Positions 44,431 through 55,510 are shown, counted from the first letter of the stretch. The stretch is DNA of 64,000 nt from Stentor coeruleus (GCA_001970955.1 MPUH01000319.1:1-64000), one strand, 5' to 3'. Notes: generated by a model not told the origin, from the letters alone. A program made the numbers and translations.

Positions 44431-46716
44431 ATGGAATGGATATTCAAAGACCAATACATGCCTGGAATCAGACTTATTGACTCTATTCTAATATTAGGAG
44501 TTTCTACTAAAACCCTCAGAAAGCTTTTTCACAATGATCAGCTTACAACATCGCCTGAAATGCTATTTCATCTACCTCCAACAGGAAAACAATGCAAGCA
44601 TATAATCGAATCCGTATTCACCCAGCCTCAAATTTCTCTACAAAGATCATCCGAATATCCATCCTTTTTTTCAACTAGCCATACGCATTTTAACAACAAG
44701 ACTGAATACCTTCACTGTTTAAAACTCTATGAAAAAGTGACCCCAGCAATCCTCGAGCTTTCAAAAGAACGAAGAAACCCAGCTGGGTTTATGAATTTCA
44801 TCAAAATCGACAGAGAAACTGAGCCTGAGCCTGAAGAAACTTACTATGTGCCAATTATTTTATGTATAAAAACCGTAGCTAAATATTCTGACTTGTTCCG
44901 AAACATTCTCGGAGCTTTATATTCCCAATTATCTTCAATATCAACTCAATATGATTCCACAAAAAACTGTATAGCCAGTATAGAATTTATAAAAAACATG
45001 TTTTTTCTATTAAATGACCTGATAATCCCCCCAGTCGGCATTAAACTGAGTTTTTCTATAGGCACACACATAATAAAAATCCCTGTATTAAGTGATTATA
45101 AACTTGGTTACTATGAAAGCTCTATAAATATATTGATAGATTTACTTGACATAAGGAATATTATTATTATATGGGAACTTCTTCTTTTAGGTAAAAACTT
45201 AGTGTTTTTAAGTTCAAATGATTATGTTTTATATCTAATACAACATGCTCTTATATTATTAATGTTCCCATTTAACCCAAGTCAGCAATTAATACCTTTA
45301 TCATCAATGAGTAGTATATCTAAAACTCTTATGAATAAACCATTTGTCATAGGTTTGAATTCAGAAACTTGTACTATTGATGAAATCCGTGCTTTAGATT
45401 CAGATTTGAATATATTAGATATTGACTCAAATACTTTACATGTTGTTGCATCTCCTTTGTTATGTGAATGTCTGAGGTCGAGTATAGGGGAAAAAATCCA
45501 ATATATTAAATCTTTGTATTATGTTGGACATGATAGACTGAGTATATATAGGACAGCATCATTAGAAAAATCTATAAAAGACTTGGAGTTTGTGAAAAAA
45601 GCTCAGTTTTTGACTAGTTGTGAGCAGGACCAAAAAAACGAGTACTTTGTCAGTTTGGTCCGAAGTGTTTTTTCCAGTGTATTTTTCAAAACCTTACAAG
45701 ACTATGCTGCTTTTATAGTAAAAACAGATTACGAAGGGAAAGTTCAGTTTGATAAAGAACGATTTTTAACAGAAAAGGTAGAAAAATGCATCAAATGCTC
45801 ACTGGATGGGTTCTGGACTGAGATTATAGACTCAAAAGCTTTTAAGGAGTTCTTAGAATATTGGGCTAAAAAAGACAAATCGTCCCAAAAAAAATTCACC
45901 TTTTTGTCAGAACACATAAAAAAATACGGTGAAAACTTTGTCACTGAAAAACCCGCCTACGAGATTAAAATACTAGAAAAAATCTCTAATGAAAACCTTT
46001 TCGATCAGCTTCAAAGCTATTTTTATATACATAAAAAAGACTCAGTTTCTGACAAATTCACAGTACAAACTGGGAATTTATTATTAACTGATGCTAGGAA
46101 AATTGTTAAAAATGATAATTTTCCTCAGACCTCAAGCAAAGTAGTTAAACAGTTTTTACAACAAATAGAAAAGGATTATTTTGAAGGTAAACCCTTTGCC
46201 TTACCTAATCTTTTTTATGGAGATTTCGGGATTATACAGTTTTTAAAAGGATTTATACAGCCTTTGACCCGTGAACATTTTAGGACTTTTTCAGTCCAGT
46301 CATGTATTTTCGATATGACTCAATCAGCTATAGGGAATTTTCCTGAAGCTTTAGCTATACAATTAGCTTATCATTTAGCTTTACCAAAAAAGCTTTGGAA
46401 CTCATCGTTGATATTGGACTATTGTATGAAAATTGAAAAAAGCAACCCATCGCTGATCCCTGTGCATTTAATAGCAAAGGTTTTGGATAAAGAGTTGAAC
46501 ACAGATAGGGTAAAACTGGAGTTTGCTATAGATTCATCTAAAATACTTAAAGATATATTGGAAGACATAAAAAACAACCCAATGGTTTTATTAATTAAAG
46601 GAAACCTAAGCGAGCTCGCTTTGAACAAAAAATCCTCGTCTAAGAAAAAGCAAAGCTATCTTGGAAGGCATAGTGAGAGAAAATGCAGTCCTGGTCCTGA
46701 TGATAGTATTAGTTGA
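44431..46716 (+). CDS. DENN-domain protein (Rab GEF family)
   Basis: The 761-residue protein has the tripartite DENN order. An upstream part has YVPIILCIKTVAKYSDLFRN. The core cDENN (~229-310) has ILIDLLDIRNIIIIWELLLL, GKNLVFLSSN, MFPFNPSQQLIPL and KPFVIGL, and a downstream part follows to ~430. The C-terminal ~330 residues are helical and unassigned. DENN proteins exchange nucleotide on Rab GTPases. The Rab2-like gene lies 9.5 kb away but no link is shown. The next gene starts only 18 nt past the stop. Confidence 0.88.
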   Translation: MEWIFKDQYMPGIRLIDSILILGVSTKTLRKLFHNDQLTTSPEMLFHLPPTGKQCKHIIESVFTQPQISLQRSSEYPSFFSTSHTHFNNKTEYLHCLKLYEKVTPAILELSKERRNPAGFMNFIKIDRETEPEPEETYYVPIILCIKTVAKYSDLFRNILGALYSQLSSISTQYDSTKNCIASIEFIKNMFFLLNDLIIPPVGIKLSFSIGTHIIKIPVLSDYKLGYYESSINILIDLLDIRNIIIIWELLLLGKNLVFLSSNDYVLYLIQHALILLMFPFNPSQQLIPLSSMSSISKTLMNKPFVIGLNSETCTIDEIRALDSDLNILDIDSNTLHVVASPLLCECLRSSIGEKIQYIKSLYYVGHDRLSIYRTASLEKSIKDLEFVKKAQFLTSCEQDQKNEYFVSLVRSVFSSVFFKTLQDYAAFIVKTDYEGKVQFDKERFLTEKVEKCIKCSLDGFWTEIIDSKAFKEFLEYWAKKDKSSQKKFTFLSEHIKKYGENFVTEKPAYEIKILEKISNENLFDQLQSYFYIHKKDSVSDKFTVQTGNLLLTDARKIVKNDNFPQTSSKVVKQFLQQIEKDYFEGKPFALPNLFYGDFGIIQFLKGFIQPLTREHFRTFSVQSCIFDMTQSAIGNFPEALAIQLAYHLALPKKLWNSSLILDYCMKIEKSNPSLIPVHLIAKVLDKELNTDRVKLEFAIDSSKILKDILEDIKNNPMVLLIKGNLSELALNKKSSSKKKQSYLGRHSERKCSPGPDDSIS

Positions 46717-46734
46717 TAGGTTAACTATAATTAT

Positions 46735-46965
46735 ATGGTGAAGTCATTGATAGGCTTATATGTTACTCTAGTAACAGTGTTTGCTAACGTGAGTGAAACA
46801 GAAACTCCAAATGTAGGACTCACTCAAATCTGCATATGGTTGCCTATCCTGCTAGTTTTCATTGTATTTGCTTCAGTTTACTCAATGGCTTATATGGATA
46901 ATGGAAGGGACTCACTTCTGTATGCTAAATTCTTGATAGCTGACTCTGATCGTGAAAGAAGATAA
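46735..46965 (+). CDS. ATP6AP2 (renin receptor)-like V-ATPase accessory microprotein
   Basis: This 76-residue protein has a cleavable signal-like start (KSLIGLYVTLVTVFANVS), a short lumenal segment, one membrane helix (ICIWLPILLVFIVFASVYS) and a tail MAYMDNGRDSLLYAKF. The helix-tail pattern matches the C-terminus of ATP6AP2 (VLW...NMDPGYDSIIYRM), the part that sits in the V-ATPase Vo ring. The large lumenal domain of animal ATP6AP2 is absent. Only 18 nt separate it from the upstream stop, so its promoter and 5' UTR must be tiny or overlap the DENN gene. Confidence 0.72.
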   Translation: MVKSLIGLYVTLVTVFANVSETETPNVGLTQICIWLPILLVFIVFASVYSMAYMDNGRDSLLYAKFLIADSDRERR

Positions 46966-47616
46966 TATAACGTTATTTAGGCTTTTAAAGACTTAATGAC
47001 TTTGTTTTCGAAATCATGAGAAAAAAATTCAGGTCTTTTTTGTTTGCATGATGGGTTTGTAAAGCTGGAACAGTAGGAAGGAGACTGTGGGGAAAGCTTT
47101 GCTGGAGTTGTGTATAGAGTTTTAATATTTTGCCTTTTTTAGGATTTAGGTATTTAAATACTCCATTTTATGCTTTACGTAGAGGATTTTAGATTTTATA
47201 TGAGGGTTTTAGATTTTATATGAAGGTTTTATTATGGTTAGAAGATGAACTAGTAAAGAGTGAATTTAAGAAGAGATTTGAAAGGAGAGTATGCTAAGCA
47301 TAAGTGTATGGGCTTTGTTATTAGTTGAATGAGTTGGTATTATTAAAATAATTAGATTTGGTATAAGATGATTAGTATTATTATGGATTAAAAGATTAAT
47401 ATGAATAAGATTAGACTAAAATGAATACTTTATGGTAAAAATTGTTTGATATTTTAAAGAATTCACCTTAGACATTTATATAAAATCTACACATAGTTTA
47501 AATCTCAAAAGTATAAAAATTCTATTTACCATTTGATTTCATAAAATCTCTGAAATTTTCCTTAGGTTTCCACTATTAATATTTAAATCTTTCTCCAGTA
47601 TACATTATACTAATAA
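46966..47616. other. convergent intergenic region
   Basis: G-rich on + to about 47,440, C-rich from about 47,460; so both 3' flanks are G-rich in sense. No gene seen. Confidence 0.5.
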
Positions 47617-48792
47617 TTAGCTATCGTAAATAAAAAATTTCCCAGTCGAGTAGTTTTGATTTCTAAATTTCACATTCGCTCTGCCCATATCTGTGCTTTT
47701 AGGAGTAGTCGCTCTTTTAGGTGATGCAATTTTATCTCCCATATTCAATCTCAATTCTAGCAATTCTTCATTATTCTCTTCTTTTTCTTTAATATTATCA
47801 ATTTTCATATCATCATATTCCTGCCAGTCATATGTGAATTTAGATAGATTCCTTTTAATTTTCTCTTCACTAATTGATTTTTTTATAGGTAGGTTGTGTC
47901 CAATATCCATACTCTTAGCAATATCACTTAATTTTCCTTGAGAATAAGCTACAAGTTTCCTTTGTACAGACATTCTATGTTTTTCTCTTCTCAGCCTAGC
48001 AAGTTCGATATCCAACTGGTTTTTCAACTGTGAATATGCTTGTTTCTCCTGTTGCAAAAGCGCTTTTTCCTTATTAGCCAAGCATTCTTCTTGTTCAGTT
48101 TCATCATTAGGGGTAACCACAACAATCTGCGGCTGACTATAATCTCCAATTTCTTCACTAGAACTCTCTTCTGTATGTTTCGGTGTTGTCCTTCTAACAA
48201 TTTCTGTAACTTTTGCTTTATAATTCCTTTTCTCCTGATTAAACTTCTCAACTTTTCTCTTATATTTCCTTCTATAAAACTCTAATTCCTCTTTTTCTAA
48301 TTCAAGTTCATTTAATTTTCTTGCGTATTCCTTTTTTAAATCTACCGAGGCATAGCTTGTATTATGTGTACTTTGTTCCGATCTTCTTTCTTCATACATA
48401 TTTGCGCTTATGAGTATTTTTCCAGCTGAATTCCCTTCATAATAGATTTCAAGCCATTCTTTAGTTTTACCTTGTGTTAAGTCTTCTACTGATATAACAA
48501 GTGAGCCAATTTCTTGGTTTGTGAATAAAAGGCCATTATGGACAACTTTTAAATGTGCAGGCGCGGGATCGAGAGCTTCAAAAATATGCCCTTCGTTCCA
48601 AATAGGGGTTAGATGAGCTCCAGATAAGGCTTTTGTTCTCCATTTCTCATCGTTCCAAGAGACTTCTAGGTATGGGTTCATTGACCCGAACTTGGCCACG
48701 TTTCGGCTTAAAGAACTTTCAAAGACCTTAAGCCGCAAAATCAGACATTTGTCTGGGTCTGTATTCTGAATCATTATTATTATATTTTGCAT
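47617..48792 (-). CDS. C2-domain coiled-coil protein
   Basis: An N-terminal C2 domain (~14-130, GSMNPYLEVSW, TPIWNEGHIFEA, IGSLVISVEDL, WLEIYYEG) is followed by a long coiled coil (~150-300) and a polar tail with SPKRATTPKSTD. The calcium-binding aspartates of classical C2 loops are mostly absent, so it is probably a calcium-independent membrane or protein binder. Two candidate ATGs are at 48,792 and 48,774. The layout recalls basal-body C2/coiled-coil proteins, a weak inference. Confidence 0.8.
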   Translation of the reverse strand: MQNIIIMIQNTDPDKCLILRLKVFESSLSRNVAKFGSMNPYLEVSWNDEKWRTKALSGAHLTPIWNEGHIFEALDPAPAHLKVVHNGLLFTNQEIGSLVISVEDLTQGKTKEWLEIYYEGNSAGKILISANMYEERRSEQSTHNTSYASVDLKKEYARKLNELELEKEELEFYRRKYKRKVEKFNQEKRNYKAKVTEIVRRTTPKHTEESSSEEIGDYSQPQIVVVTPNDETEQEECLANKEKALLQQEKQAYSQLKNQLDIELARLRREKHRMSVQRKLVAYSQGKLSDIAKSMDIGHNLPIKKSISEEKIKRNLSKFTYDWQEYDDMKIDNIKEKEENNEELLELRLNMGDKIASPKRATTPKSTDMGRANVKFRNQNYSTGKFFIYDS

Positions 48793-49329
48793 TCCAGCTT
48801 TGATTTGTGTTGATGTGAAAAGAACTTAGTAGATAGAAGGATGATTTTAATAGAAGATGGTAATAGAGATACTATGTGGTATAAGTTTTAATATTTTTAT
48901 TGTAGTTATGTTTTATGTGAGTGTAAAGTAAGGTTTAGGGAAATAAGGAAATATATTGTTTTTATAATAAAATCTTGTATTTGATTAAATGATTTTTATA
49001 GATTGTGCTAGATATTATATAAAAAGGAATTAAAATAAACATAAATTTGTGTATGCTGATATTTGAAATTGAAGTAAAGGCGACTTATTATTAACAGTAA
49101 TAATTAGAATAAATGTTGGTATTTATAAAGGAAATATATTATAAGGGTTTTATAAAAAGGATTGGTATTTATGAATAGGGTGCTAATAATAAATAATAGT
49201 ATACAAATCATATACAATAAGCTATCTATAAAAATCAAACATTTTCTATGATTTTCTTATCTTTTTGCTTTTTAACTGACTGTGGATCGAGATCCATACA
49301 GAAGATTATGGGTTTTCAATTTCCTTTTA
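48793..49329. other. intergenic, upstream flank of the C2 gene
   Basis: G-rich on + to about 48,960, hence C-rich in the sense of the C2 gene. Nothing else recognised. Confidence 0.45.
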
Positions 49330-50400
49330 ACCTAATTAGCCTAATTAATCTAAATGAATTCTAAAGCACTTTTTATGAAAATAGGCTCTGCATTGTGAGT
49401 AACAATAGTATATCTTTTTTTCCATTTTGATAGTAAATTTTGCATCTTATGTTTATGTTCGATCTGCAAAATGCATATCCTACTTGAAGACTCTCTTTAT
49501 TCTTTGGTTAGACTTGAGTTTCACTAATATAGCCGCTAAAGCTTTTAGCCAAGTTAAATCTAAATTACAAATAAGTAAGCGAAGTTCTCAGTCAATTATG
49601 AACTAATTGAATAAAACTATTTCAAAGAGGTGGTAAGCAAGAAAATATTTCCATCACTTTTTTAATCGATAAGGGTGCCTATAGATTAAATTCTCCAAAA
49701 ATATAATTTTTTTTGTCTTTTATTTATGATTTCTTAGTATATTTTCCTAGATCAGATAGTCCTTTCTTAGTTTTCCTAATAGTTTCAGTTTGTTAATCTC
49801 TTTATTGTATTTTTTTTTGAAATGTTGGAAGAGAAGTGTAAAAATTATCCATAAGGACATGATAATTATTATTTTTCGAATCCTTCAACTAATGAGCTGA
49901 ATACATACTAGCTTCAAATGCTTCTTTCCCTACACCTGTAATAAATGTATACTTGAAACAATATTTTGTTGTCAATTCGCATAAGAGAAAACCTTTGAAA
50001 CCCTATTTCGTTAGCTTTATAATCATATAATGTTTTAGTTTATGCCTTCCATTAATCATAGATTTATCTATTGATATATTTTTACAAGGAACATAATATT
50101 GTAGAGAGACTTACTGAATTTTACCTGATAATGCTTGAATTCTTGACAATTTATCTCATTTTATTGATAGTCCGGTACTAAATACTTTCCAATCGCTTTA
50201 AAACGATTAACGTTCATAATTTCTTGATTAGATTACTTGAAAATAAGTCTTGTACTCCAGCAAAGGTTCTGTTAAGGTATTTATGATTCCCATAATTATG
50301 AAAATGAAAATACATCACAGCAATTCATTTTCACTCAAGTCATACAATATCAATCTTTCTCCTTTATTCTTCCTTCTTACCTTTTGCTTCTAAATGATCA
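49330..50400 (-). mobile_element. decayed piggyBac DNA transposon
   Basis: Transposase text runs on the minus strand in changing frames. From high to low coordinates it shows IIMGIINT, a MNVNRFKAIGKYL-like block (MSRNRF), ISIDKSMINGRHKLKHYMI-like text (SIDE...GR...QY) and YHVLMDNFYTSLPTFQKK near 49,800-49,850. TIRKTKKGL follows, then KWKKRYTIVTHNAEPIF near 49,380-49,430. DNFYTS and the TIR.(N/T).KG block are piggyBac hallmarks. Many stops and frame changes make it dead. TTAA flanks and inverted repeats were not resolved, so ends are approximate. Confidence 0.8.
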
Positions 50401-50803
50401 ATTCATGTATTTTGATGAATCCTGAACTACTTCAGAAAAAAAGCAATTCGAAAATTTCAATTATTGAACCATTACAAGAATTCCAACTCTTATCTTCCAC
50501 AATCAAGTTCAATTTTTTCAGAATATTCAGATCATACCTTTTCCCATAAATTTCCTAAAACATTATCAGTTTTTCATTCAACGTATTTCGATCAGATAAG
50601 AGTCCATTTATTATCTAAGATAAAAACACATCAACTAAAAAAAACCTACAACAACAAAACTCAACATTATTTTTTTATCAACATTGAATCAATTATTACC
50701 ATATGTCAATATGTTTAATTCTTTACATATATTATAATATCTTATCAAATCAGAGTTATCCAAACACTGGAATATATAAAGATGTATATGGCTTATAAAT
50801 TAA
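50401..50803. other. intergenic region
   Basis: May hold the 5' end of the piggyBac relic. An 84-codon frame at 50,464-50,718 (+) is low-complexity and not supported. Confidence 0.4.
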
Positions 50804-51346
50804 ATGGATGAAATAACTCCTGACTATGTAAGTGCGCTTACAGAGGCTACAAATCGCTTCTTATGTCCTCTTTCTGCAAACGTTTATGGAATAGAGTTTG
50901 TATACTTCAAAGTACGCGATCTAGAAAGTGGGACTGTGCTATTCGAAGTAACCAATGAAGATGAAGATGATTCAAGAGAAGTGATTGAAGATGACTCGAT
51001 TCGGACTATAAAATATCATCTCGGCCCAGACTTTCTGAATTTAACAGCACTTGGTAGTACTATTGGCTTTAAAGTTGGGTCAAAAGAAGTTCGCAATTTT
51101 AGGATGATTGAAAGGCACTATTTTAGGTCAACTTTGCTTAAGAGTTTCGACTTTAATCTTGAGTTCTGCATACCTGGAACTAGGAATACTTGGGAAGTTA
51201 TTTATGAAATGCCTTCATTGCCAGAGAGTTTGAAAGCTGATATGATCGCAGCACCGTGGGAGACTAAGTCAGATAGTTTTTATTTTGTTGAAAACAAACT
51301 CATTATGCATAATAAAGCTGAGTACAATTACTCCCCATTAAGCTAA
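50804..51346 (+). CDS. UNC119: UNC119 lipid-binding chaperone
   Basis: The 180-residue protein matches UNC119 along its length. It has ITPDYVSAL, IEFVYFKVRDLESGTVLFEV, VGSKEVRNFRMIERHYFR, LLKSFDFNLEFCIPGTRNTW and TKSDSFYFVENKLIMHNKAE. UNC119 is a beta-sandwich that shields the myristoyl group of cargo and releases it in cilia when ARL3-GTP binds. An ARL3 gene lies 4 kb downstream on the same strand. No intron is needed. Confidence 0.97.
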   Translation: MDEITPDYVSALTEATNRFLCPLSANVYGIEFVYFKVRDLESGTVLFEVTNEDEDDSREVIEDDSIRTIKYHLGPDFLNLTALGSTIGFKVGSKEVRNFRMIERHYFRSTLLKSFDFNLEFCIPGTRNTWEVIYEMPSLPESLKADMIAAPWETKSDSFYFVENKLIMHNKAEYNYSPLS

Positions 51347-52502
51347 GATATAGGATTAAGTTTTAAATTTTATTTTAATGATCAGACTTGTATGGATTAT
51401 AGGTGAATTAGGTAAAGCTTTTTATGCTAGTTTGATTTAAGATAACCCAGTTTTTTTATGGTAAGTTCTAATAAGAAATATTGTTTTAAGTTTTAAAGGC
51501 TTGATTTTTTGTGAAGATTTAAAGGTTTTTTTTAGATTTGTGGAAGTTAGAAGGCAAAGGTATTCAATTTTAGGAGTTTTAAGATTTTTTTTAAAGACTT
51601 TTCGATTTGAATTCTAAGATTTTTGATGAGATAAGATTTTAGCCTAGTGGAAAATCATATTTTTGATCTATGTTTTTATATATTTACGATCCATAAGTGA
51701 TAATTAAAAGATTTAAGTTTCTGACGCATTTTAACAATATTTCTGATTAGGATTGAACTTATGTCTATATAAACAAAATATACAATTTATAAGTAACAAT
51801 TAATTTCATCAATAGCCTTTATAAAGACAAATATCATTCTTCAAAGGTTTAAAGTCAAGTTTCCCAAAGTATTTTATTGCATTTCCATATCAAAAGCTAT
51901 GAAAAATCGTATTTTTTTAAATTTTTTATGTAGATCTTGATTAATCCCCAGCTATCCTTATCCAAGCAAGTAGTCTTCATATTTAAACTGACCTCCACAA
52001 CTTCCCTTACCCCAAAACCATCATTTAAATCCTACCATCATCAAAGCATCCAACCCAACAATAATCATAACCTTTTCATACATTTTATATAAACCCGCAC
52101 TATTAAAAATTCGCCTTTAACCGTTTTCTCCTAACAAAAAATGCAGATTTCCATTAAAAACCTCCAACCTTCTAACACTTCTACAACATCTCACATCTTC
52201 CTACCTAAATCCTCTTCAAAATTACCCCAAAAAATCCTCATCCTAATTCCTCCCTAAAAACCTCCAACCTTTCCTTAAAAAAACCTAACACATTCCTTTC
52301 CCTCATCTACTCATCATCAGTAACCCTAAACTCTTATCAGTATCGATCAGACATCAGGAACATATAAAAATGTTCTTATTCCCTCATTCTAAAAACATAA
52401 TAAAACCCATTCTAAATCCAGTCTCCTAACAAACACCCTACCTTTTCTTGTCAATAAATATTCCTAAACCTTAACTTTTAAATACTCCTAGCCATTAATA
52501 TT
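51347..52502. other. tandem intergenic region with composition switch
   Basis: G-over-C to about 51,700, then C-rich, extreme from 51,990 to 52,480 with long C/A/T runs nearly free of G. No gene is seen. Confidence 0.55.
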
Positions 52503-53798
52503 ATGCTTGAGAGAAAGCTTATAGGTAACATCTTACTTGAAGACGAAGACTCTGAAGAAGAGTCTCTTATGAGATACTCAAAAACTAAACGTCATGTGTT
52601 GTTGAACAAAGACGAGCTTACGCAGCTATTAGAAAGATCAACTTCAGCACCTGCTGATATCGCCCCATATCCTCAGCTATTTTCACCTAAAGAGCCTCAG
52701 TATTCTAATTTTTCAGTGACTGAGACGTTTAAACCTATTCAGATACCTAACCTTAATACGGCTGCACCAGAATTTATACCTTCAGTGAGGTCCCCGACTG
52801 AAAATAAAAGATCAGAACTTGTTGAGGTTAGAGGGAGGATAGCAGAATTAGCTAGAGATCAAGCTGGGTCTAGGTTTTTACAACAGAAATATGAGTATGC
52901 CTCAGCTGAAGATAAGCAGATGGTTTATGAAGAAATATTAGAAAGTTCACTTGGGTTAATTGTTGATGTTTTTGGGAATTATGTTGTCCAGAAAGTATTT
53001 GAATATGGGACTAAAGAACATAAAAGGGCTATTGCCCATCAAATGACTGGGAAAATTGTTGAACTTTCATTGCATACATATGGATGTAGGGTTTTGCAAA
53101 AAGTTCTTGACTCTGTTGATATGGACCAGAAACGACTTATAGCTTTAGAATTCCATGGGAATGTTGAAAAAGCAGTTGAAGACCAAAATGGTAACCACGT
53201 AATCCAAAAGTGTATAGAAATTTTGCCTTATAACTGTATAAGTTTTATCGTAGAAGCATTGAAAATGAACACTGTGTATTGGGCTGAACATCAATATGGC
53301 TGCAGAGTAATACAGAGAATAATAGAATACTGTCCACGTGACAATATACAATTAGTTTTTGATCTTATCATAAGAAACTCTGTAGAAATCAGTATGAAAA
53401 ATTATGGAAACTATGTTATACAGCATATTTTAGATAAAGGAGGGCGTCAAGAGAAAGAAGAGCTTATCAATAGTTTTCGAACCAAACTGTTTGAGTTAAG
53501 CAAGCACAAATTTGCAAGTAATGTTATAGAGAAATGCTTTGTTGTTGGGTCTCCAGAACAAGTAAATGCGTTTGCTGTTGAGATTTTTGACTCGCCTAGG
53601 GTGTCGGAATTGATGACAGATAAATTCGCAAATTTTGTCATACAGAAAGCTCTTGAGGTCTCTGAAGGTAAGCTTCAAGCTTTTCTTATATCTAAAGTAT
53701 CTGAAAAAGCGTCTAGTATTAGGGGTTATCAGTATGGAAAACACGTTCTTAACTGCCTTGAAAAAATCAAAAGTATAAAAACTAAATCATCTTTATAG
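52503..53798 (+). CDS. PUM: Pumilio (PUF) RNA-binding protein
   Basis: The 431-residue protein has a short disordered N-terminus and eight PUF repeats (~110-425). The base-reading residues can be read as GSRFLQQ, GNYVVQK, GCRVLQK, GNHVIQK, GCRVIQR, GNYVIQH, ASNVIEK and ANFVIQK. By the established PUF code (S/C..Q = A, N..Q = U, S..E = G) repeats 8 to 1 predict 5'-UGUAUAUA, the classical Pumilio element. It should bind 3' UTRs and repress translation or promote decay. The ordering is complete and no repeat is degenerate. Confidence 0.96.
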   Translation: MLERKLIGNILLEDEDSEEESLMRYSKTKRHVLLNKDELTQLLERSTSAPADIAPYPQLFSPKEPQYSNFSVTETFKPIQIPNLNTAAPEFIPSVRSPTENKRSELVEVRGRIAELARDQAGSRFLQQKYEYASAEDKQMVYEEILESSLGLIVDVFGNYVVQKVFEYGTKEHKRAIAHQMTGKIVELSLHTYGCRVLQKVLDSVDMDQKRLIALEFHGNVEKAVEDQNGNHVIQKCIEILPYNCISFIVEALKMNTVYWAEHQYGCRVIQRIIEYCPRDNIQLVFDLIIRNSVEISMKNYGNYVIQHILDKGGRQEKEELINSFRTKLFELSKHKFASNVIEKCFVVGSPEQVNAFAVEIFDSPRVSELMTDKFANFVIQKALEVSEGKLQAFLISKVSEKASSIRGYQYGKHVLNCLEKIKSIKTKSSL

Positions 53799-53951
53799 AT
53801 AGAAATATTTTATCAATAATCAGGCTTATAACCTATCTTAGTTCAATAAACACATATTTTCTATTATACTAACTATATTTCACAATATCATAAACATTTT
53901 TTCTTTTATAAAATACTCTCAATATGAATAAAAAACTGAATTTTACTTTAA

Positions 53952-54602
53952 TTAGAATACTTCGCACTTGCTTGCACATGAGCTTCCTTTAACATCTTTT
54001 CCATAAAATTTCCGTTTCTCTATTTTATTCTCAAGATCCTTCACAATTTCTCTAATCTTCTCATTATCTTTATCATAATTTCTAGTTTTGCTTTCTGAAT
54101 CAATAAGTTTATTTTCAAGTTCGTTAAGACATTGCTTCAATCCATCAATCATACCAGTAGTATCAGTATTTTTCGAAATAAAAGATCCTTTTACTTCACT
54201 TTCTAAAGTTTCTGGCAAAGTAAAACTTTCTTTATTTTTACTGAAAACATGATCTTTTGCTTGTAGCTTTGATTTTGTTGAAGCACAGTTTTTAGCTTCT
54301 ATTTTAAGTTCGTATAAAGTTTGTTTCATACATTGAATAAGCTCAAAGGATTCTGAACGAATTACTAGGCTTGGATCTAATGTTGGAGAATTAGCGACTG
54401 TTGTTGAGGATCGAGAAACGGGGTATGGGTGAGATTTAGGGGAAAATTTCGCTTGGACTTTGGAAAAATCTCCTGATGACCCTTGGGATACAATTGTATT
54501 AGGGCGCTGAGAGTTACGGGAGTTAATTGATAGCTGGGGTTGAGATTTTGATGATATGGAAAGCTTGGATGGCTTTTTTTGGCCTGAGAATTTTGAGTCC
54601 AT
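53952..54602 (-). CDS. hypothetical polar / coiled-coil protein, 216 aa
   Basis: The first ~85 residues are serine-, glutamine- and proline-rich and look disordered (KLSISSKSQPQLSINSRNSQ). Residues ~90-205 are helical with heptad-like spacing (MIDGLKQCLNELENKLIDSE). No named family. It starts with ATG after a G-rich + flank. It converges on the Pumilio gene with 153 bp between them. Confidence 0.75.
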   Translation of the reverse strand: MDSKFSGQKKPSKLSISSKSQPQLSINSRNSQRPNTIVSQGSSGDFSKVQAKFSPKSHPYPVSRSSTTVANSPTLDPSLVIRSESFELIQCMKQTLYELKIEAKNCASTKSKLQAKDHVFSKNKESFTLPETLESEVKGSFISKNTDTTGMIDGLKQCLNELENKLIDSESKTRNYDKDNEKIREIVKDLENKIEKRKFYGKDVKGSSCASKCEVF

Positions 54603-55510
54603 TTAGTTTTATTAGGTAAGAATTGATTTTTTTATATTTTTATGTACTGAGGATTATTTTAATGGATTGTTGGAAGATAAATGCTTTAGATTAGTTTGAA
54701 AGAAAAAAAAGGTGTTAGGGTGTTGAGAATTAGATGGGTGATAGTGGAGAAAGACTGATTATGAAACTGTAATTTTTGTGGTAAGAGATTTATGTTTTGG
54801 GATTATGGGGAGTATATATTAAGAGATTGAATTTTTTATGATAGGTTTGAGGTTTTGGTGTGTGGAAGTTGGGATAAAATTGTCATGATATTATATTATA
54901 AATTAAGGTATATTTTAAGGAAGTTATATTTATGAAGAGGATTTTGATGTTGTAGTGTAAATAAGTTTTATCATATTTTTTTTGTAATTAATATCTGTGG
55001 GTAAAAACATGAAAAATCAAGTTTATATTGGGATATTCATATATTAAATAGCCTAATATATTGATAATTAGTATTAATTTTTATATTCATGCATTATAAC
55101 CTAATTATTTATAAAAACAAACAAATAATACAAACCTCATACCTATCATCATCCAAAATCATAACATACAAATCAGCTTAATATCAAAGCACAACCAAAA
55201 AAAAAAATCATATTCCCAATAACACTTTTCCTATACAACCTATTAACATCGCCCATCTATAAAATCCAAATTTTTCTATCACAAACCCTCCGCATATTTC
55301 TACTAAAATCATATTTTTATCTAAATAAACCCATACTAAAAAACCCCTAATAAACCCGCCATCCATCCTCACAATCTTTTCCTATCCTCCAAGCTTCCCA
55401 AAACCATTACAAGCATTTCCTAATCTTTCCTTATCTTATCAAAACCACTCTAAAGAAATCATAAATTCTCCATACATCGATCTTTACTTAAAATAATCCC
55501 ATAATTTTCA
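54603..55510. other. divergent intergenic region with composition switch
   Basis: G-rich and almost C-free on + to about 54,960, C-rich and almost G-free from about 55,090 to the ARL3 start. No other content recognised. Confidence 0.55.

Noticed and set aside
50464-50718. 84-codon frame as a gene
   Set aside because: Low-complexity composition, beside a transposon relic, no recognisable motif.
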